DNA of 64,000 nucleotides from Diplocloster modestus (GTDB taxonomy: Bacteria; Bacillota; Clostridia; Lachnospirales; Lachnospiraceae), in contig NZ_JAHQCX010000005.1 of assembly GCF_019042245.1 (NCBI RefSeq), positions 62,001 through 126,000 on the forward strand, in the 5' to 3' direction. The translations under genes and the position numbers were made by a program. Below the pieces are notes generated by a model. The model was given only the letters and a program-made list of their open reading frames with translations. It was not told the DNA's origin and did not search any database. Positions 7,814 to 16,460 of this stretch are shown one piece after another (position 1 is the stretch's first letter; each line of letters starts with the position of its first letter).

Positions 7814-10800
7814 CTATTTCCTTTCAAGCCAATAGACAGGGGTGGTCAGGATTCCCATCTCTTTTAACTGATATTCATAGCTCCACTTGTTCCCTTGCGT
7901 ACGCCACAGATTCGGTCCATACCAGGTCTCCCCAGCATCCGCGTTGTGGATTGGTCCGAACGCATTGTGCCGGTTGCCGAAGATCCTTATTTTCAACCGA
8001 TGTGTTCCCTTTTCCACGGGGCCGCAGTTGATCCTATATGGAGCCAGCGCTACATTTCCCACGGTCGTCTCATCCAATTCCACCTGTATCAGTGCTCCCC
8101 GGTAATGGGAAAACTCCAGATGAAGCTCACCTTCACCGCAGGTCAACGGGACCTCATAGACCAGATTCCCCGCGTAGAACGGCAGGCCCTGTCTGGTAAA
8201 GTCTCCGAACTGAATATTATCCGGAAGGGGAATCAGTTTCTTTTTCCGGCCGTTCACCTGAACGCCGAAGCTTCCCAGCAGATAACACCATTCCACATTG
8301 GTCTTTCGGCCGAACGGAAGGGAAATCTCCAGAGTATTTTTCCCAGCGCGGATCGGAGGCAGCGCTATCTTGCGGATGCACTCGTCTACATACCAGCCGG
8401 TATCGTGCAGCAAGACCGGGGAATCATTCAGCCAGATCCGGGCCAGCTCCGGGTGTTCCATCGCCAGAACAGGGGAGTCTACTTCCACATCCGATTTTAT
8501 CTCGTACCTCAACCGCAGCATATGGGCGGCCTGTTCTTCCTCCTCATAGATCCAGGGCTGGGCAAGGGCCTCCATCCGCAGGGGCAGACCCAGCTTTTCC
8601 CTGAACTTGTTGTCGATTCTCAGAATTTCATCTTCCGGCTGCCATACCTCCCCATCGAACGCGTATTGCGCCAGATCCAGCAGCAGCGCGTTTTCCTCCT
8701 CCAGCTCAAATCCAGAGGGATCTGGTAACTCGGATGTCTCTTCCGGCAGACGGCAGATTCGATTTTCCGGCATCTCCTCAGATGGTTCTTCCTGTCCCTG
8801 GGGGACTGGTTCCAACCGCAGAAGCAGGCTGTCGTGCTGCGAACCGTAATAGGTAATGAGGGTCCTGCCGTTCCGGTAGTTTGCTTCTACAGAATATATT
8901 TCTCCCGTCATGGTATCGTAGACCACCGGGCGGCAGCGCCGGTTGATTCGGATGGTCCATTCCTCCGTGTAGGTGATATGCTCATTTCTGGGCTTATTCA
9001 CATGACAGATGAACAGCCACTGGCTGCTGCCGTCATCCCGCAGCTGATAGAACAGATTACAGGCCCGGTTTCCGGTCTCTTTGTGTTTCATTCTGGTGGG
9101 ATCGTCTCCGTCCACACCCCGCACAGTGATGTCGATATCCCGGTATCCTTCCAGCGCTTCCAGCAGATTTCCCTGGTTAAACGGGATTCTGGTACAACGT
9201 GCGGCCAGCTTCCCGGGTACCTCGCTTACCACGGCATCCATATACCGCGGCATATTTCCCATAAACAAGACTTCGCCGCCCTTCCCTGCGAATGCTTCCA
9301 GCAGTTCAACGGTATGCTTTCGCAGCGTGTGGCATTCGGGTACGATAACCACGTCATAGGCCATCGCTCCCATATGGAATCTGTGGTCCTGATTATCCGC
9401 CCGCTCGTCTTCCAGAACGGATTCTGATATGAAGTCAAAGTCGATCAAACCGAACAGAAGCCAATCGATCAGGGTTTCAAAATTGTGTTCCAGCACCTGA
9501 CGAATTAAGGAGGTCTGTTCTTTATTTCCCCAATAGATCCAATAGGATTCCACCGGGTGGATGACGCCGACCCGCACATGAGGTGTTCCCCGGGTCAGGG
9601 CAGTGTTCAGTCTGGCAAAGTGGTTCTCTATGCAGGGATATTCTTTGTACCACGGGGACTGGTATCCGATACTGGCCGGATAATCCCGCTTGGCTTCTCC
9701 TTCCATGGATACCCAGCTCAAGTGAGGCACACGCACGGTGACCCCCAGTGCCGCCTGCCAGTCACCCGCCAATTTGTGATTCCGGAAATCAAAGTCCCAG
9801 CCGGTCACTCCGTATAACTCACTCATAACCCCTTCCCGGCCTTCCTGATGCGCGATGCTCTGCGCCTGCTTGGCGGTGGAAAATTCCCGGCGGTCGCACA
9901 GCATATCGATTCCGGGCAGGCCGAAATTCTTCATGGGGCGCATCACTTCCCCGATCGCCAAAGTCTGAGAGTGCAGCGTCCATTCATTCATCATATGGCC
10001 GGTCAGGGCGATGCCATGCTTCTGGCACCATTTACCGATATTATCCCCGAAGGCCTCAGAGAAACGCTCACTGACATGGACATGATATAGATAACGAATC
10101 TTTGATACCGGGATATCCTTCTGTTCCCAAATCAGTTCCGGCAGATGCGCAATGATGGAAAAATCATATTTTTCCCGAAAAGTCTCCTCAAAGTCGTCGG
10201 TGAACGGAAAGATAACCGGTTCTCTGGCAAACGGTTCCCGCAGCATTTCTTTATGGCTTGTCTGGGGTTCGTCGGTAAAAATCGCCGGAATCGCCGTTCC
10301 GAAATCCTCTTTTAGCTCTTCATAATATTTTTCATGGGTTAGTTCAATAAAACGGTCAATGGCTTTCTTGTCAAGCGTATTAACGTAAGCCTGATTGTTA
10401 AACCAGGGGGTATCACCAGAGATTTCCAGATACGCTTTCCATAGATCGCTGCCTGTTTCTTCCCCATCATCCACTTTTTCGTAGGACGTCATATATCCAT
10501 CATCGTCCAGATGAATCCGGTATTTTCCGATCAGCGTCCGATTCTTGCTGCGCACCGCTTTAGCCGCGGCCATATAGGCCCCCTCCTCCGGTTCCGGCAC
10601 ATCATTAGGCGCGAAAACCAGAAACCGGGTACGATACTGCTGGTCCCGGGTCACAAAGCCGCCTGCACTGCCGGAGGGCCAGCGGTCCTCATCGTAGAGC
10701 CAGCAGAGCATATTCTGCTTCCTGGCCTCTTCCTCACACATCTTGATTTTCTGAAAGAAATCCTCTCCCAGGTAACGGGTATTCAGGCCCACACGGCAGT

Positions 10801-10972
10801 GCATGTGGAAACCGCCCATTCCCATTTCCTTTAACTGTCCGATTTCCTTTAACAAAAGCTCCTCCTTCAGGTCACAGTTCCAGGCCCAGAAAGGAGCCGC
10901 CCGGTACTCGCTGGTCGGATTTCGGAACAGAGATTCTGAAAGCTTTGGTTCCTGTGCTTTCTTGTATAACAT
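7814..10972 (-). CDS. GH106-like glycoside hydrolase, copy 2
   Basis: A 1052-residue glycosidase with the same family signature as the gene at 2350-5631: AAPFWAWN (26-32), LKEMGMGGFHMHCRVGL and CWLYDEDRWPSGSAGG (90-105). Its C-terminus carries the matching FGNRHNAFGPIHN motif. I placed the start at the ATG at 10972, which has GGAGG eight bases upstream. A longer reading to 11071 would only add translated palindromic repeats (KWTCP-like or MDMS-like in different frames). It follows the response-regulator gene, separated by the GGACATGTCC array, and heads the glycosidase-aldolase gene set. There is no signal peptide, so it is likely cytoplasmic. Specificity is unproven. Confidence 0.8.
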   Translation of the reverse strand: MLYKKAQEPKLSESLFRNPTSEYRAAPFWAWNCDLKEELLLKEIGQLKEMGMGGFHMHCRVGLNTRYLGEDFFQKIKMCEEEARKQNMLCWLYDEDRWPSGSAGGFVTRDQQYRTRFLVFAPNDVPEPEEGAYMAAAKAVRSKNRTLIGKYRIHLDDDGYMTSYEKVDDGEETGSDLWKAYLEISGDTPWFNNQAYVNTLDKKAIDRFIELTHEKYYEELKEDFGTAIPAIFTDEPQTSHKEMLREPFAREPVIFPFTDDFEETFREKYDFSIIAHLPELIWEQKDIPVSKIRYLYHVHVSERFSEAFGDNIGKWCQKHGIALTGHMMNEWTLHSQTLAIGEVMRPMKNFGLPGIDMLCDRREFSTAKQAQSIAHQEGREGVMSELYGVTGWDFDFRNHKLAGDWQAALGVTVRVPHLSWVSMEGEAKRDYPASIGYQSPWYKEYPCIENHFARLNTALTRGTPHVRVGVIHPVESYWIYWGNKEQTSLIRQVLEHNFETLIDWLLFGLIDFDFISESVLEDERADNQDHRFHMGAMAYDVVIVPECHTLRKHTVELLEAFAGKGGEVLFMGNMPRYMDAVVSEVPGKLAARCTRIPFNQGNLLEALEGYRDIDITVRGVDGDDPTRMKHKETGNRACNLFYQLRDDGSSQWLFICHVNKPRNEHITYTEEWTIRINRRCRPVVYDTMTGEIYSVEANYRNGRTLITYYGSQHDSLLLRLEPVPQGQEEPSEEMPENRICRLPEETSELPDPSGFELEEENALLLDLAQYAFDGEVWQPEDEILRIDNKFREKLGLPLRMEALAQPWIYEEEEQAAHMLRLRYEIKSDVEVDSPVLAMEHPELARIWLNDSPVLLHDTGWYVDECIRKIALPPIRAGKNTLEISLPFGRKTNVEWCYLLGSFGVQVNGRKKKLIPLPDNIQFGDFTRQGLPFYAGNLVYEVPLTCGEGELHLEFSHYRGALIQVELDETTVGNVALAPYRINCGPVEKGTHRLKIRIFGNRHNAFGPIHNADAGETWYGPNLWRTQGNKWSYEYQLKEMGILTTPVYWLERK

Positions 10973-10996
10973 GTAAGTGTCCTCCGTTTCAGTTGG

Positions 10997-11068
10997 GGAC
11001 ATGTCCATTTCAGTTTGGGACATGTCCATTTCAATCTGGACATGTCCCAAACCGAAATGGACATGTCC
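10997..11068. promoter_or_regulatory. Four GGACATGTCC palindromes, 20-21 bp apart
   Basis: Perfect 10-bp palindromes lie at 10997-11006, 11018-11027, 11038-11047 and 11059-11068. The start-to-start spacing is 21, 20 and 21 bp, which puts all four on one face of the helix. The flanks are also related (GGGACATGTCCATTTC twice, then the reverse orientation). The array fills the 106 bp between the response-regulator stop and the glycosidase start. It looks like a cooperative operator, although a dispersed palindromic repeat family is also possible. Confidence 0.65.
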
Positions 11069-11078
11069 CAAATTGAAC

Positions 11079-12614
11079 CTACCGGTATTGGTTGCGGTAT
11101 TCCACCGGCGTTAAGTTGGTCATTCTCTTGAATATTTTGAAAAAGTATTTGGGATTGGAATAGCCGATCTCATCTGATATCCGCTCCGCGCTAAGGTCCG
11201 TCTCCTTGAGCAGCTGCTTGGCTTTTTCCAGCCGGATGTCTGCCAGATATTCATTGAAACTCATGTTTAACTTTTCTTTGATCAGGCTGCTGCAGCTGGC
11301 CGACGGAATATAGAACTGGGAGGCCAGTACCTGAAGAGTCAGCTTCCGGTGATAATTGTTCAGGATGTACTCCTGTATCCGGTCGAACAGCAGATCACTC
11401 TCCTGGGAGGCCATCCGTATAGAATTCAGGATGAGAATCACATAACCGGAAATCTCTTTCTGCATCTTCTCAAGGCTTGACTGAAACATATAGCGGCGGT
11501 AGAAGACGCTCATGATATCATCGGTCTCCGTGTTGTTCTGCACCGCATAATCATTTACTTTATCTATCAGATTTTCACAGGTATTCCCGATCACGCCCAG
11601 CGTATGTTTGGACAGATCCATTCCGTTGAAAAAATCATCCAGCAGTTCTTTCGTATTATGGCTTTGATATTTCAGGCGCCGGAACAGATTCTTCATATGG
11701 TCCTCGGAATAAGCCATGCCTTTCTGTTCGGAGATAGCTTTTGCCGGAAGAATCCGCACCCGGTCGTTTAAGAAGATCTGGCGGTCCAGCCTTTCGTTTA
11801 ACTGGTAACAGCGGTTCAGCTTCTCAAACCCCTGGACCGGATCACTGAGGAAGATAAACAGCTTGCCTGCCGGAGTGACTTTCTCCAGATAGCGGGCGAT
11901 ATGCTGCGCTTTCGCTTCCATTTTCTCCTGCAAATCTTCCCGGGCAGTTTCCATCAGGATAAAATACTGGTATTTATTCATCGGGTTTTCCAGGATAATA
12001 TAATTAATGTCATTCAAATGTTCCCTGCAGATCTCCTCCGCTTTGCGGATGCTTTCCGGATCCTTGCTGTTTATGGATATCAGGAGATTGTAACTTTGCA
12101 GGTTATAGCTACTGGAGGATAACGCTTCCTCTGTCGTGTCATTCCAGGGCTCCAGCAGCGCCTGAATCAGCACATCCTGCTCCTGTTTCAATTCAAAGAA
12201 CGCTACCTTTTCCTCCAGCTGGATCAGATTTTTCTGCTGTTCAATCTGAGCGACAGCCTTGGCCAGCTGCTTTTCGATCTCTTCTGTGGAGAACGGTTTC
12301 AGCACGTATCCGACCGCTTTTTTCTCGATCGCTTTGCTGACATAGTCAAAGGCTTTGTAACCGCTGATGACAATAATTGGTTTGTCGGGATAGTGCTCGG
12401 CGATCTTCTCCAGGAATTCCATTCCGTCCATTTTCGTCATTTTCATGTCGGTAATGATAATATCCGGATCTTCCGCTTCTATGAGCGCCAGGCCCTCGAT
12501 CCCATTGGCCGCTTCCCCCGCACAAGCAATCTGTATCGAAGTAATGTCTTTTATCTTGCTGATTAACCCTTTTCTGATCAGGACTTCATCATCTACAATA
12601 ATATAACGGTACAT
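11079..12614 (-). CDS. YesN-like response regulator with AraC DNA-binding domain
   Basis: A 511-residue transcription regulator. The N-terminal receiver domain has the acidic pair at Asp8-Asp9, the phosphoacceptor Asp56 (IITDMKM) and Lys106 (VLKPF). A long coiled or helical linker follows. The last 100 residues are a double helix-turn-helix AraC domain (LTLQVLASQFYIPSASCSSLIKEKL and ISDEIGYSNPKYFFKIFKR). It is the partner of the kinase just upstream (31-bp gap). Such pairs in Firmicutes sense extracellular sugars and activate neighbouring ABC transporter and glycosidase operons. Candidate targets here are the direct repeats at 17915-17947 and possibly the palindromes at 10997-11068. Confidence 0.92.
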   Translation of the reverse strand: MYRYIIVDDEVLIRKGLISKIKDITSIQIACAGEAANGIEGLALIEAEDPDIIITDMKMTKMDGMEFLEKIAEHYPDKPIIVISGYKAFDYVSKAIEKKAVGYVLKPFSTEEIEKQLAKAVAQIEQQKNLIQLEEKVAFFELKQEQDVLIQALLEPWNDTTEEALSSSSYNLQSYNLLISINSKDPESIRKAEEICREHLNDINYIILENPMNKYQYFILMETAREDLQEKMEAKAQHIARYLEKVTPAGKLFIFLSDPVQGFEKLNRCYQLNERLDRQIFLNDRVRILPAKAISEQKGMAYSEDHMKNLFRRLKYQSHNTKELLDDFFNGMDLSKHTLGVIGNTCENLIDKVNDYAVQNNTETDDIMSVFYRRYMFQSSLEKMQKEISGYVILILNSIRMASQESDLLFDRIQEYILNNYHRKLTLQVLASQFYIPSASCSSLIKEKLNMSFNEYLADIRLEKAKQLLKETDLSAERISDEIGYSNPKYFFKIFKRMTNLTPVEYRNQYR

Positions 12615-12645
12615 ATAGTTCTAAAGCCCCTTTCCATTAGAAATT

Positions 12646-14418
12646 TTATGAGATATTTAACGGCAGGGTCATGGTTACGGTTACGCCTTCGCCCGGCCGG
12701 CTGTCTATGGCCAGACCGAACTTCTCGCAGTACAGTAACTGGATCCTCTTATGGATGTTAGATAATCCGATGCTGCTGTATCTGGCGTCCTCGGATATCG
12801 AGTCTGGATGATAGATCCGTTCCCGGACCTGAATGAGCGTCTCATCATCCATTCCACTTCCGTTATCTTTCACCTGAATCATTAGGCGGCCGTTTTCACG
12901 GATTGCTTTTATGGAGATCTCCCAGGGCATCTCCTGCCCGGCCAGTCCATGTTCAATGGCATTTTCCACCACAGGCTGCAGCATGAATTTCAGTACTTTC
13001 GCTTCCAGCAGCTCCTCGCTTATATCCAGATCCACCTGGATCTGATTGCCGAACCGTATCTCCTGAATATTGATATACTGACGTATGTGCATGACCTCGG
13101 TTTTCAGTTTCTCTTCGTCCCGTTCATATTCGATACTGTAGCGCAGCATATCTCCCAGGGATTTAGACATGGTGACGATCTGCTGGTTATTTTCGATCTG
13201 AGCCAGACAATTTATATTTTCCAACGTATTGAAAATAAAATGCGCATTTATTTGTGACATCAGGTTGCGGAGCCTGCTTTTCAGGAATTGGATCTCGCTG
13301 ACATATTTTTCTTCGATCAGCTGATTGATCTGCTTTAGCATATTTTCATAGCAGCGGTAAAGCACGCCGATCTCATCCTGACGGGTCCGGTATTTATTTT
13401 CAAAGCACTGTTTAATGTCTCTCGTATTGCTCATAATACTGGCCAGTGATACCAGCGGCGTCAGCAGTACCTTTTCCGTAAATAAAAGCAGGACGATGAT
13501 AAAAACCAAGATAGCTGCAATAATCGCGATCAGGTATACCGTACTTTTGTTGGAAACCTGGGCCAGTGTCTCAAAGGACACCTCATTGACAATGTTCCAG
13601 TCCTCCACGTTCAAGGTCCCGTATATATAGGCGTCATTGCTGCCGTTCTTGATGATCACGCCGCTCTCTTTTCCGATAATTTCCTGAATTTCGCTTTCTT
13701 TTAAGCTGACATCCTCTGAATCCCCGTAGAGAATGGTGCCGTCTGCATCCATGACAAAGCTCTTTCCCCAGGGAAGGCTGTTGTCCTGAATATTGTCAAA
13801 GATACTGTCGTTACAGACCAGAGCCAATACCGCTGAATGCTCTCCTTTTACATCCGTAAACCGTCTGGCGATCACGATTTTCTGCTGGTCGGGCGGAAAA
13901 TTATCAGGCTGGTACATCTTGGTAACCTGGAGGCTCTCGCTTTCCATCAGTTCCTGATACCAGACGGAGTCTTTGTACTCCTTCTCCAGCCCCAGTTCCC
14001 TGTTTCTTACAAAGGAATAGGTATACCCGCTTTCGTTAAACAGATAAACCCCCTCCGCGTACTGGTTGTTCCCGATCAGATTACTGCACACATACTCATA
14101 CATACGGTAATTTTCCAACCGCTGCCCGGCGGTCAGAAGATTTTCCTGTGTCTCATTCTGACAGATATACAGCATACAATTACGGCCGTCGTATTCACTG
14201 AAGATCAGGGACGTCATCACGCCGTCGAGATTTTCAAATATATTGTTAATCCTTGAGGTAACCACTTTCACTTCATTATTGCTGGCCGTCGATATCTGCG
14301 CATGGTAAAACTGTGTGATATTTCTTAGGGTAAAGATAAATAGTACAACGATGGGCAGAATGGATATCGCCAGCAGGCATCCTAATATCTTAATACGGAT
14401 ACTTTTCGAACGCTTCAT
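12646..14418 (-). CDS. YesM-like sensor histidine kinase
   Basis: A membrane sensor kinase of 590 residues. TM1 spans about residues 10-32 and TM2 about 294-314. Between them is an extracytoplasmic region of about 260 residues of dCache-like length. A HAMP segment follows, then the His_kinase domain with the phosphorylatable His393 in NAHFIFNTLENI and an HATPase domain (QPVVENAIEHGL, then DNGSGMDDE). The ATG at 14418 is preferred because GGAGGTG precedes it; an in-frame ATG at 14442 has no ribosome site. It probably works with the adjacent YesN-type regulator and senses a sugar or a binding-protein complex outside the cell. Confidence 0.93.
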   Translation of the reverse strand: MKRSKSIRIKILGCLLAISILPIVVLFIFTLRNITQFYHAQISTASNNEVKVVTSRINNIFENLDGVMTSLIFSEYDGRNCMLYICQNETQENLLTAGQRLENYRMYEYVCSNLIGNNQYAEGVYLFNESGYTYSFVRNRELGLEKEYKDSVWYQELMESESLQVTKMYQPDNFPPDQQKIVIARRFTDVKGEHSAVLALVCNDSIFDNIQDNSLPWGKSFVMDADGTILYGDSEDVSLKESEIQEIIGKESGVIIKNGSNDAYIYGTLNVEDWNIVNEVSFETLAQVSNKSTVYLIAIIAAILVFIIVLLLFTEKVLLTPLVSLASIMSNTRDIKQCFENKYRTRQDEIGVLYRCYENMLKQINQLIEEKYVSEIQFLKSRLRNLMSQINAHFIFNTLENINCLAQIENNQQIVTMSKSLGDMLRYSIEYERDEEKLKTEVMHIRQYINIQEIRFGNQIQVDLDISEELLEAKVLKFMLQPVVENAIEHGLAGQEMPWEISIKAIRENGRLMIQVKDNGSGMDDETLIQVRERIYHPDSISEDARYSSIGLSNIHKRIQLLYCEKFGLAIDSRPGEGVTVTMTLPLNIS

Positions 14419-14654
14419 AAACACACCTCCACTGTTATCCATTCTACCCTAATGCATATAATTATACAAATACGGCCCCGGTTGCAGCTCTGACTTTGTT
14501 TGCTGCCGGTAACTGACCCGGCCTGTCAACGGTTATTGACTGGAATAGTTTCCCCGGAGTAGTTCCTCGTATGGAGAAGCAGTCGGTTTTTTCTTTGAAT
14601 AGACTGACTTCCGGGGACAGGCCCCTCCCATCAGGCCGTAATTGGTAACAATAC
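14419..14654. other. Intergenic region: end of transporter operon, start of kinase operon
   Basis: No gene is seen. The stretch contains several mutually complementary segments (CCGGCCTGTCAA with GGACAGGCCCC, and TTCCCCGGAG with CTTCCGGGGA) that could fold into a long imperfect stem ending the permease transcript. Near the kinase start, a TATAAT on the minus strand (about 14461-14466) is a possible -10 box, but I see no convincing -35. Confidence 0.4.
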
Positions 14655-15488
14655 TCAGCCCTTAACCGCTCCCACGGTCAGGCCGCTGACAAAGTACCGC
14701 TGCAGGAATATGTAAATGATAAGAATCGGGATCGCGCTTAAGAAACAAGCTGCGAATAACATATTCCACTGGGTCGCATTTTCCATATCACCGATAAAGT
14801 TCAGCATCGTCAAAGGCAGCGTCTTTTTCTCCGGTGCGGACAAGAACAGCATACTGAAGAAGAAATCGTTCCAGATGGGTACTCCCTGTGTGATTATGAT
14901 AGATGTCAGCGCCGGTTTGGTCAGCGGGATTACGATCTGCCCGAAGGTTCGAAGCGTTCCGGCCCCATCGATCGTAGCCGCTTCCTCCAGCGCATAGGGC
15001 ACACTGGATTTGATGAAATTCGTATACAGGAAAATGGAAAACGGCAGGGCCGAGGTCACGTACAGGGCGATGGGAGCCGCGATCGTATTGCCAATTCCGA
15101 TTCCGTTTACAATCCGGTACATAGGAATGATGGACATCTGGGCGGACACGATCATACCAGCCAGGAAAAAGATCTGGAAAAAGGGTCCTAATTTTCCTCT
15201 CAACCTGGCGATGGCATAGCCTGCCATAGAGGTAAACAGCAGCAGCAGAACCGCACTGATAAAGGTAATTAGAACGCTGTTCTTCAATGATCGGAAATAA
15301 TTCATCTTGTCAAACGCCAGCCCGTAACTCTCCAGTGAAAAATTCTGAAACAGGTTCAGATAGGAGCTCGAATCTTTTAGGGGCCGGAAGGAACCGGATA
15401 ACGCGATAATAATCGGGGAAAGGAACAGCAGGAAAAATAATGCCAGGCAGATGGTGATGATGATTTCTTTTCTTACACTTTTTCTCAT
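14655..15488 (-). CDS. Carbohydrate ABC transporter permease (MalG-like)
   Basis: An inner membrane permease of 277 residues with about six hydrophobic segments, of the CUT1 MalG/LplC class. The cytoplasmic EAA loop, which contacts the ATPase, is ALEEAATIDGAGTLRTFGQIVIPLTKPAL. The C-terminus FVSGLTVGAVKG is the classic MalG ending. Its ATG overlaps the stop of the upstream permease gene, giving translational coupling. No ATPase gene is in the locus, so a shared MsmX/UgpC-type ATPase encoded elsewhere is expected, as is common in Firmicutes. Confidence 0.93.
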   Translation of the reverse strand: MRKSVRKEIIITICLALFFLLFLSPIIIALSGSFRPLKDSSSYLNLFQNFSLESYGLAFDKMNYFRSLKNSVLITFISAVLLLLFTSMAGYAIARLRGKLGPFFQIFFLAGMIVSAQMSIIPMYRIVNGIGIGNTIAAPIALYVTSALPFSIFLYTNFIKSSVPYALEEAATIDGAGTLRTFGQIVIPLTKPALTSIIITQGVPIWNDFFFSMLFLSAPEKKTLPLTMLNFIGDMENATQWNMLFAACFLSAIPILIIYIFLQRYFVSGLTVGAVKG

Positions 15489-16363
15489 TATGCCTCTATC
15501 TCCTTTCTCCTCATAAAGAACAGTACAATTACAGAAATGATCAGAATAAATACAAAGGCAAAGGCTGCTAATGCTTCTGCCTTACCGAACTGCCCCTCCA
15601 CAAATGCCATCTTGTAGATGGTGTACATAAGCGTACTGGAAGAGCTTCCAGGTCCGCCGCCCGTCAATGCGAATACATAGTCGAAGGATTTGAACCCGCC
15701 GATCAGTCCCAGCATGACGTTGACTGTGATGGTGTTGGCCAGCATGGGGATACGGACTTTGGTGGTAGTCTGCCATGCAGTACAGCCGTCGATCCTGGCT
15801 GCTTCAATGATATCTTCATCGATTCCCTGAAGGCCGGCCAGGTAGATGATCGTCATGGTACCGGATGTCTTCCAGGTTTCCACAAATGCCACCGCCAGCA
15901 GCGCAGTCCCTTTGCTTCCCAGCAGGTTCGGTACGGTGCCGGATCCAAGTGCACTCAGCACTTCGGAGATCATTCCGTAGTAGGGAGCGTAGACATAGCT
16001 CCAGAGGAACGCCACAACAATGGTACTAAACAGGGCTGGCAGGTAGAAAATCGTACGGAACACACCTTTTGCCCGTATCTTCATATTCAGGATCAAGGCC
16101 AGTGTAAGCGCCTGTATATTTCCCCATACCACTACGAATATCGCATAAATAATGGTATTCTTCATGGCATTCGTCAGTGTCCCCTCCTGGAACAGATACT
16201 TGAAGTTCTTCAGTCCTACAAAATCATAATCTCCCATGCCGCTCCAGTTTGTCAGACCGTAAAAGAATGACATCAAAACCGGGGAAATCCAGAAGATGAC
16301 GTAAAACAGCAGCGCCGGAATCAAGAACGCAAGCAAAATATTTCGTTTCTTTTTATTGATCAT
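15488..16363 (-). CDS. Carbohydrate ABC transporter permease (MalF/LplB-like)
   Basis: A 291-residue inner membrane permease with about six transmembrane segments, of the CUT1 MalF/UgpA class. The EAA loop is DIIEAARIDGCTAWQTTTKVRIPML, and the segment after it (FVFALTGGGPGSSSSTLMYTIYKMAF) is characteristic of sugar permeases. GGAGG precedes the ATG at 16363. It forms the channel heterodimer with the gene directly downstream and receives substrate from the lipoprotein encoded upstream. A strong hairpin (16387-16430) separates it from the binding-protein gene. Confidence 0.93.
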   Translation of the reverse strand: MINKKKRNILLAFLIPALLFYVIFWISPVLMSFFYGLTNWSGMGDYDFVGLKNFKYLFQEGTLTNAMKNTIIYAIFVVVWGNIQALTLALILNMKIRAKGVFRTIFYLPALFSTIVVAFLWSYVYAPYYGMISEVLSALGSGTVPNLLGSKGTALLAVAFVETWKTSGTMTIIYLAGLQGIDEDIIEAARIDGCTAWQTTTKVRIPMLANTITVNVMLGLIGGFKSFDYVFALTGGGPGSSSSTLMYTIYKMAFVEGQFGKAEALAAFAFVFILIISVIVLFFMRRKEIEA

Positions 16364-16386
16364 GAATAGCCTCCTATTAGATTCAG

Positions 16387-16430
16387 AAAGGCATTTACAA
16401 ATGTGAACTCACTATTTGCAAATGCCTTTT
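16387..16430 (-). terminator. Intra-operon hairpin after the binding-protein gene
   Basis: AAAGGCATTTACAAAT (16387-16402) pairs almost perfectly with ATTTGCAAATGCCTTT, leaving a loop of about 10 bases. It lies 30 bp after the solute-binding-protein stop and 23 bp before the permease start. Such stems usually stabilise the upstream mRNA or stop most transcripts, so that binding protein exceeds permease. Confidence 0.75.
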
Positions 16431-16460
16431 ATGCCCGTTTTATCTTATCGACTTATCGGT

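Noticed and set aside
10973..11071. N-terminal extension of the GH106-like protein (GHVHFGLGHVQIEMDMS)
   Set aside because: It is only the translation of the GGACATGTCC array; the ATG at 10972 has a proper ribosome site.
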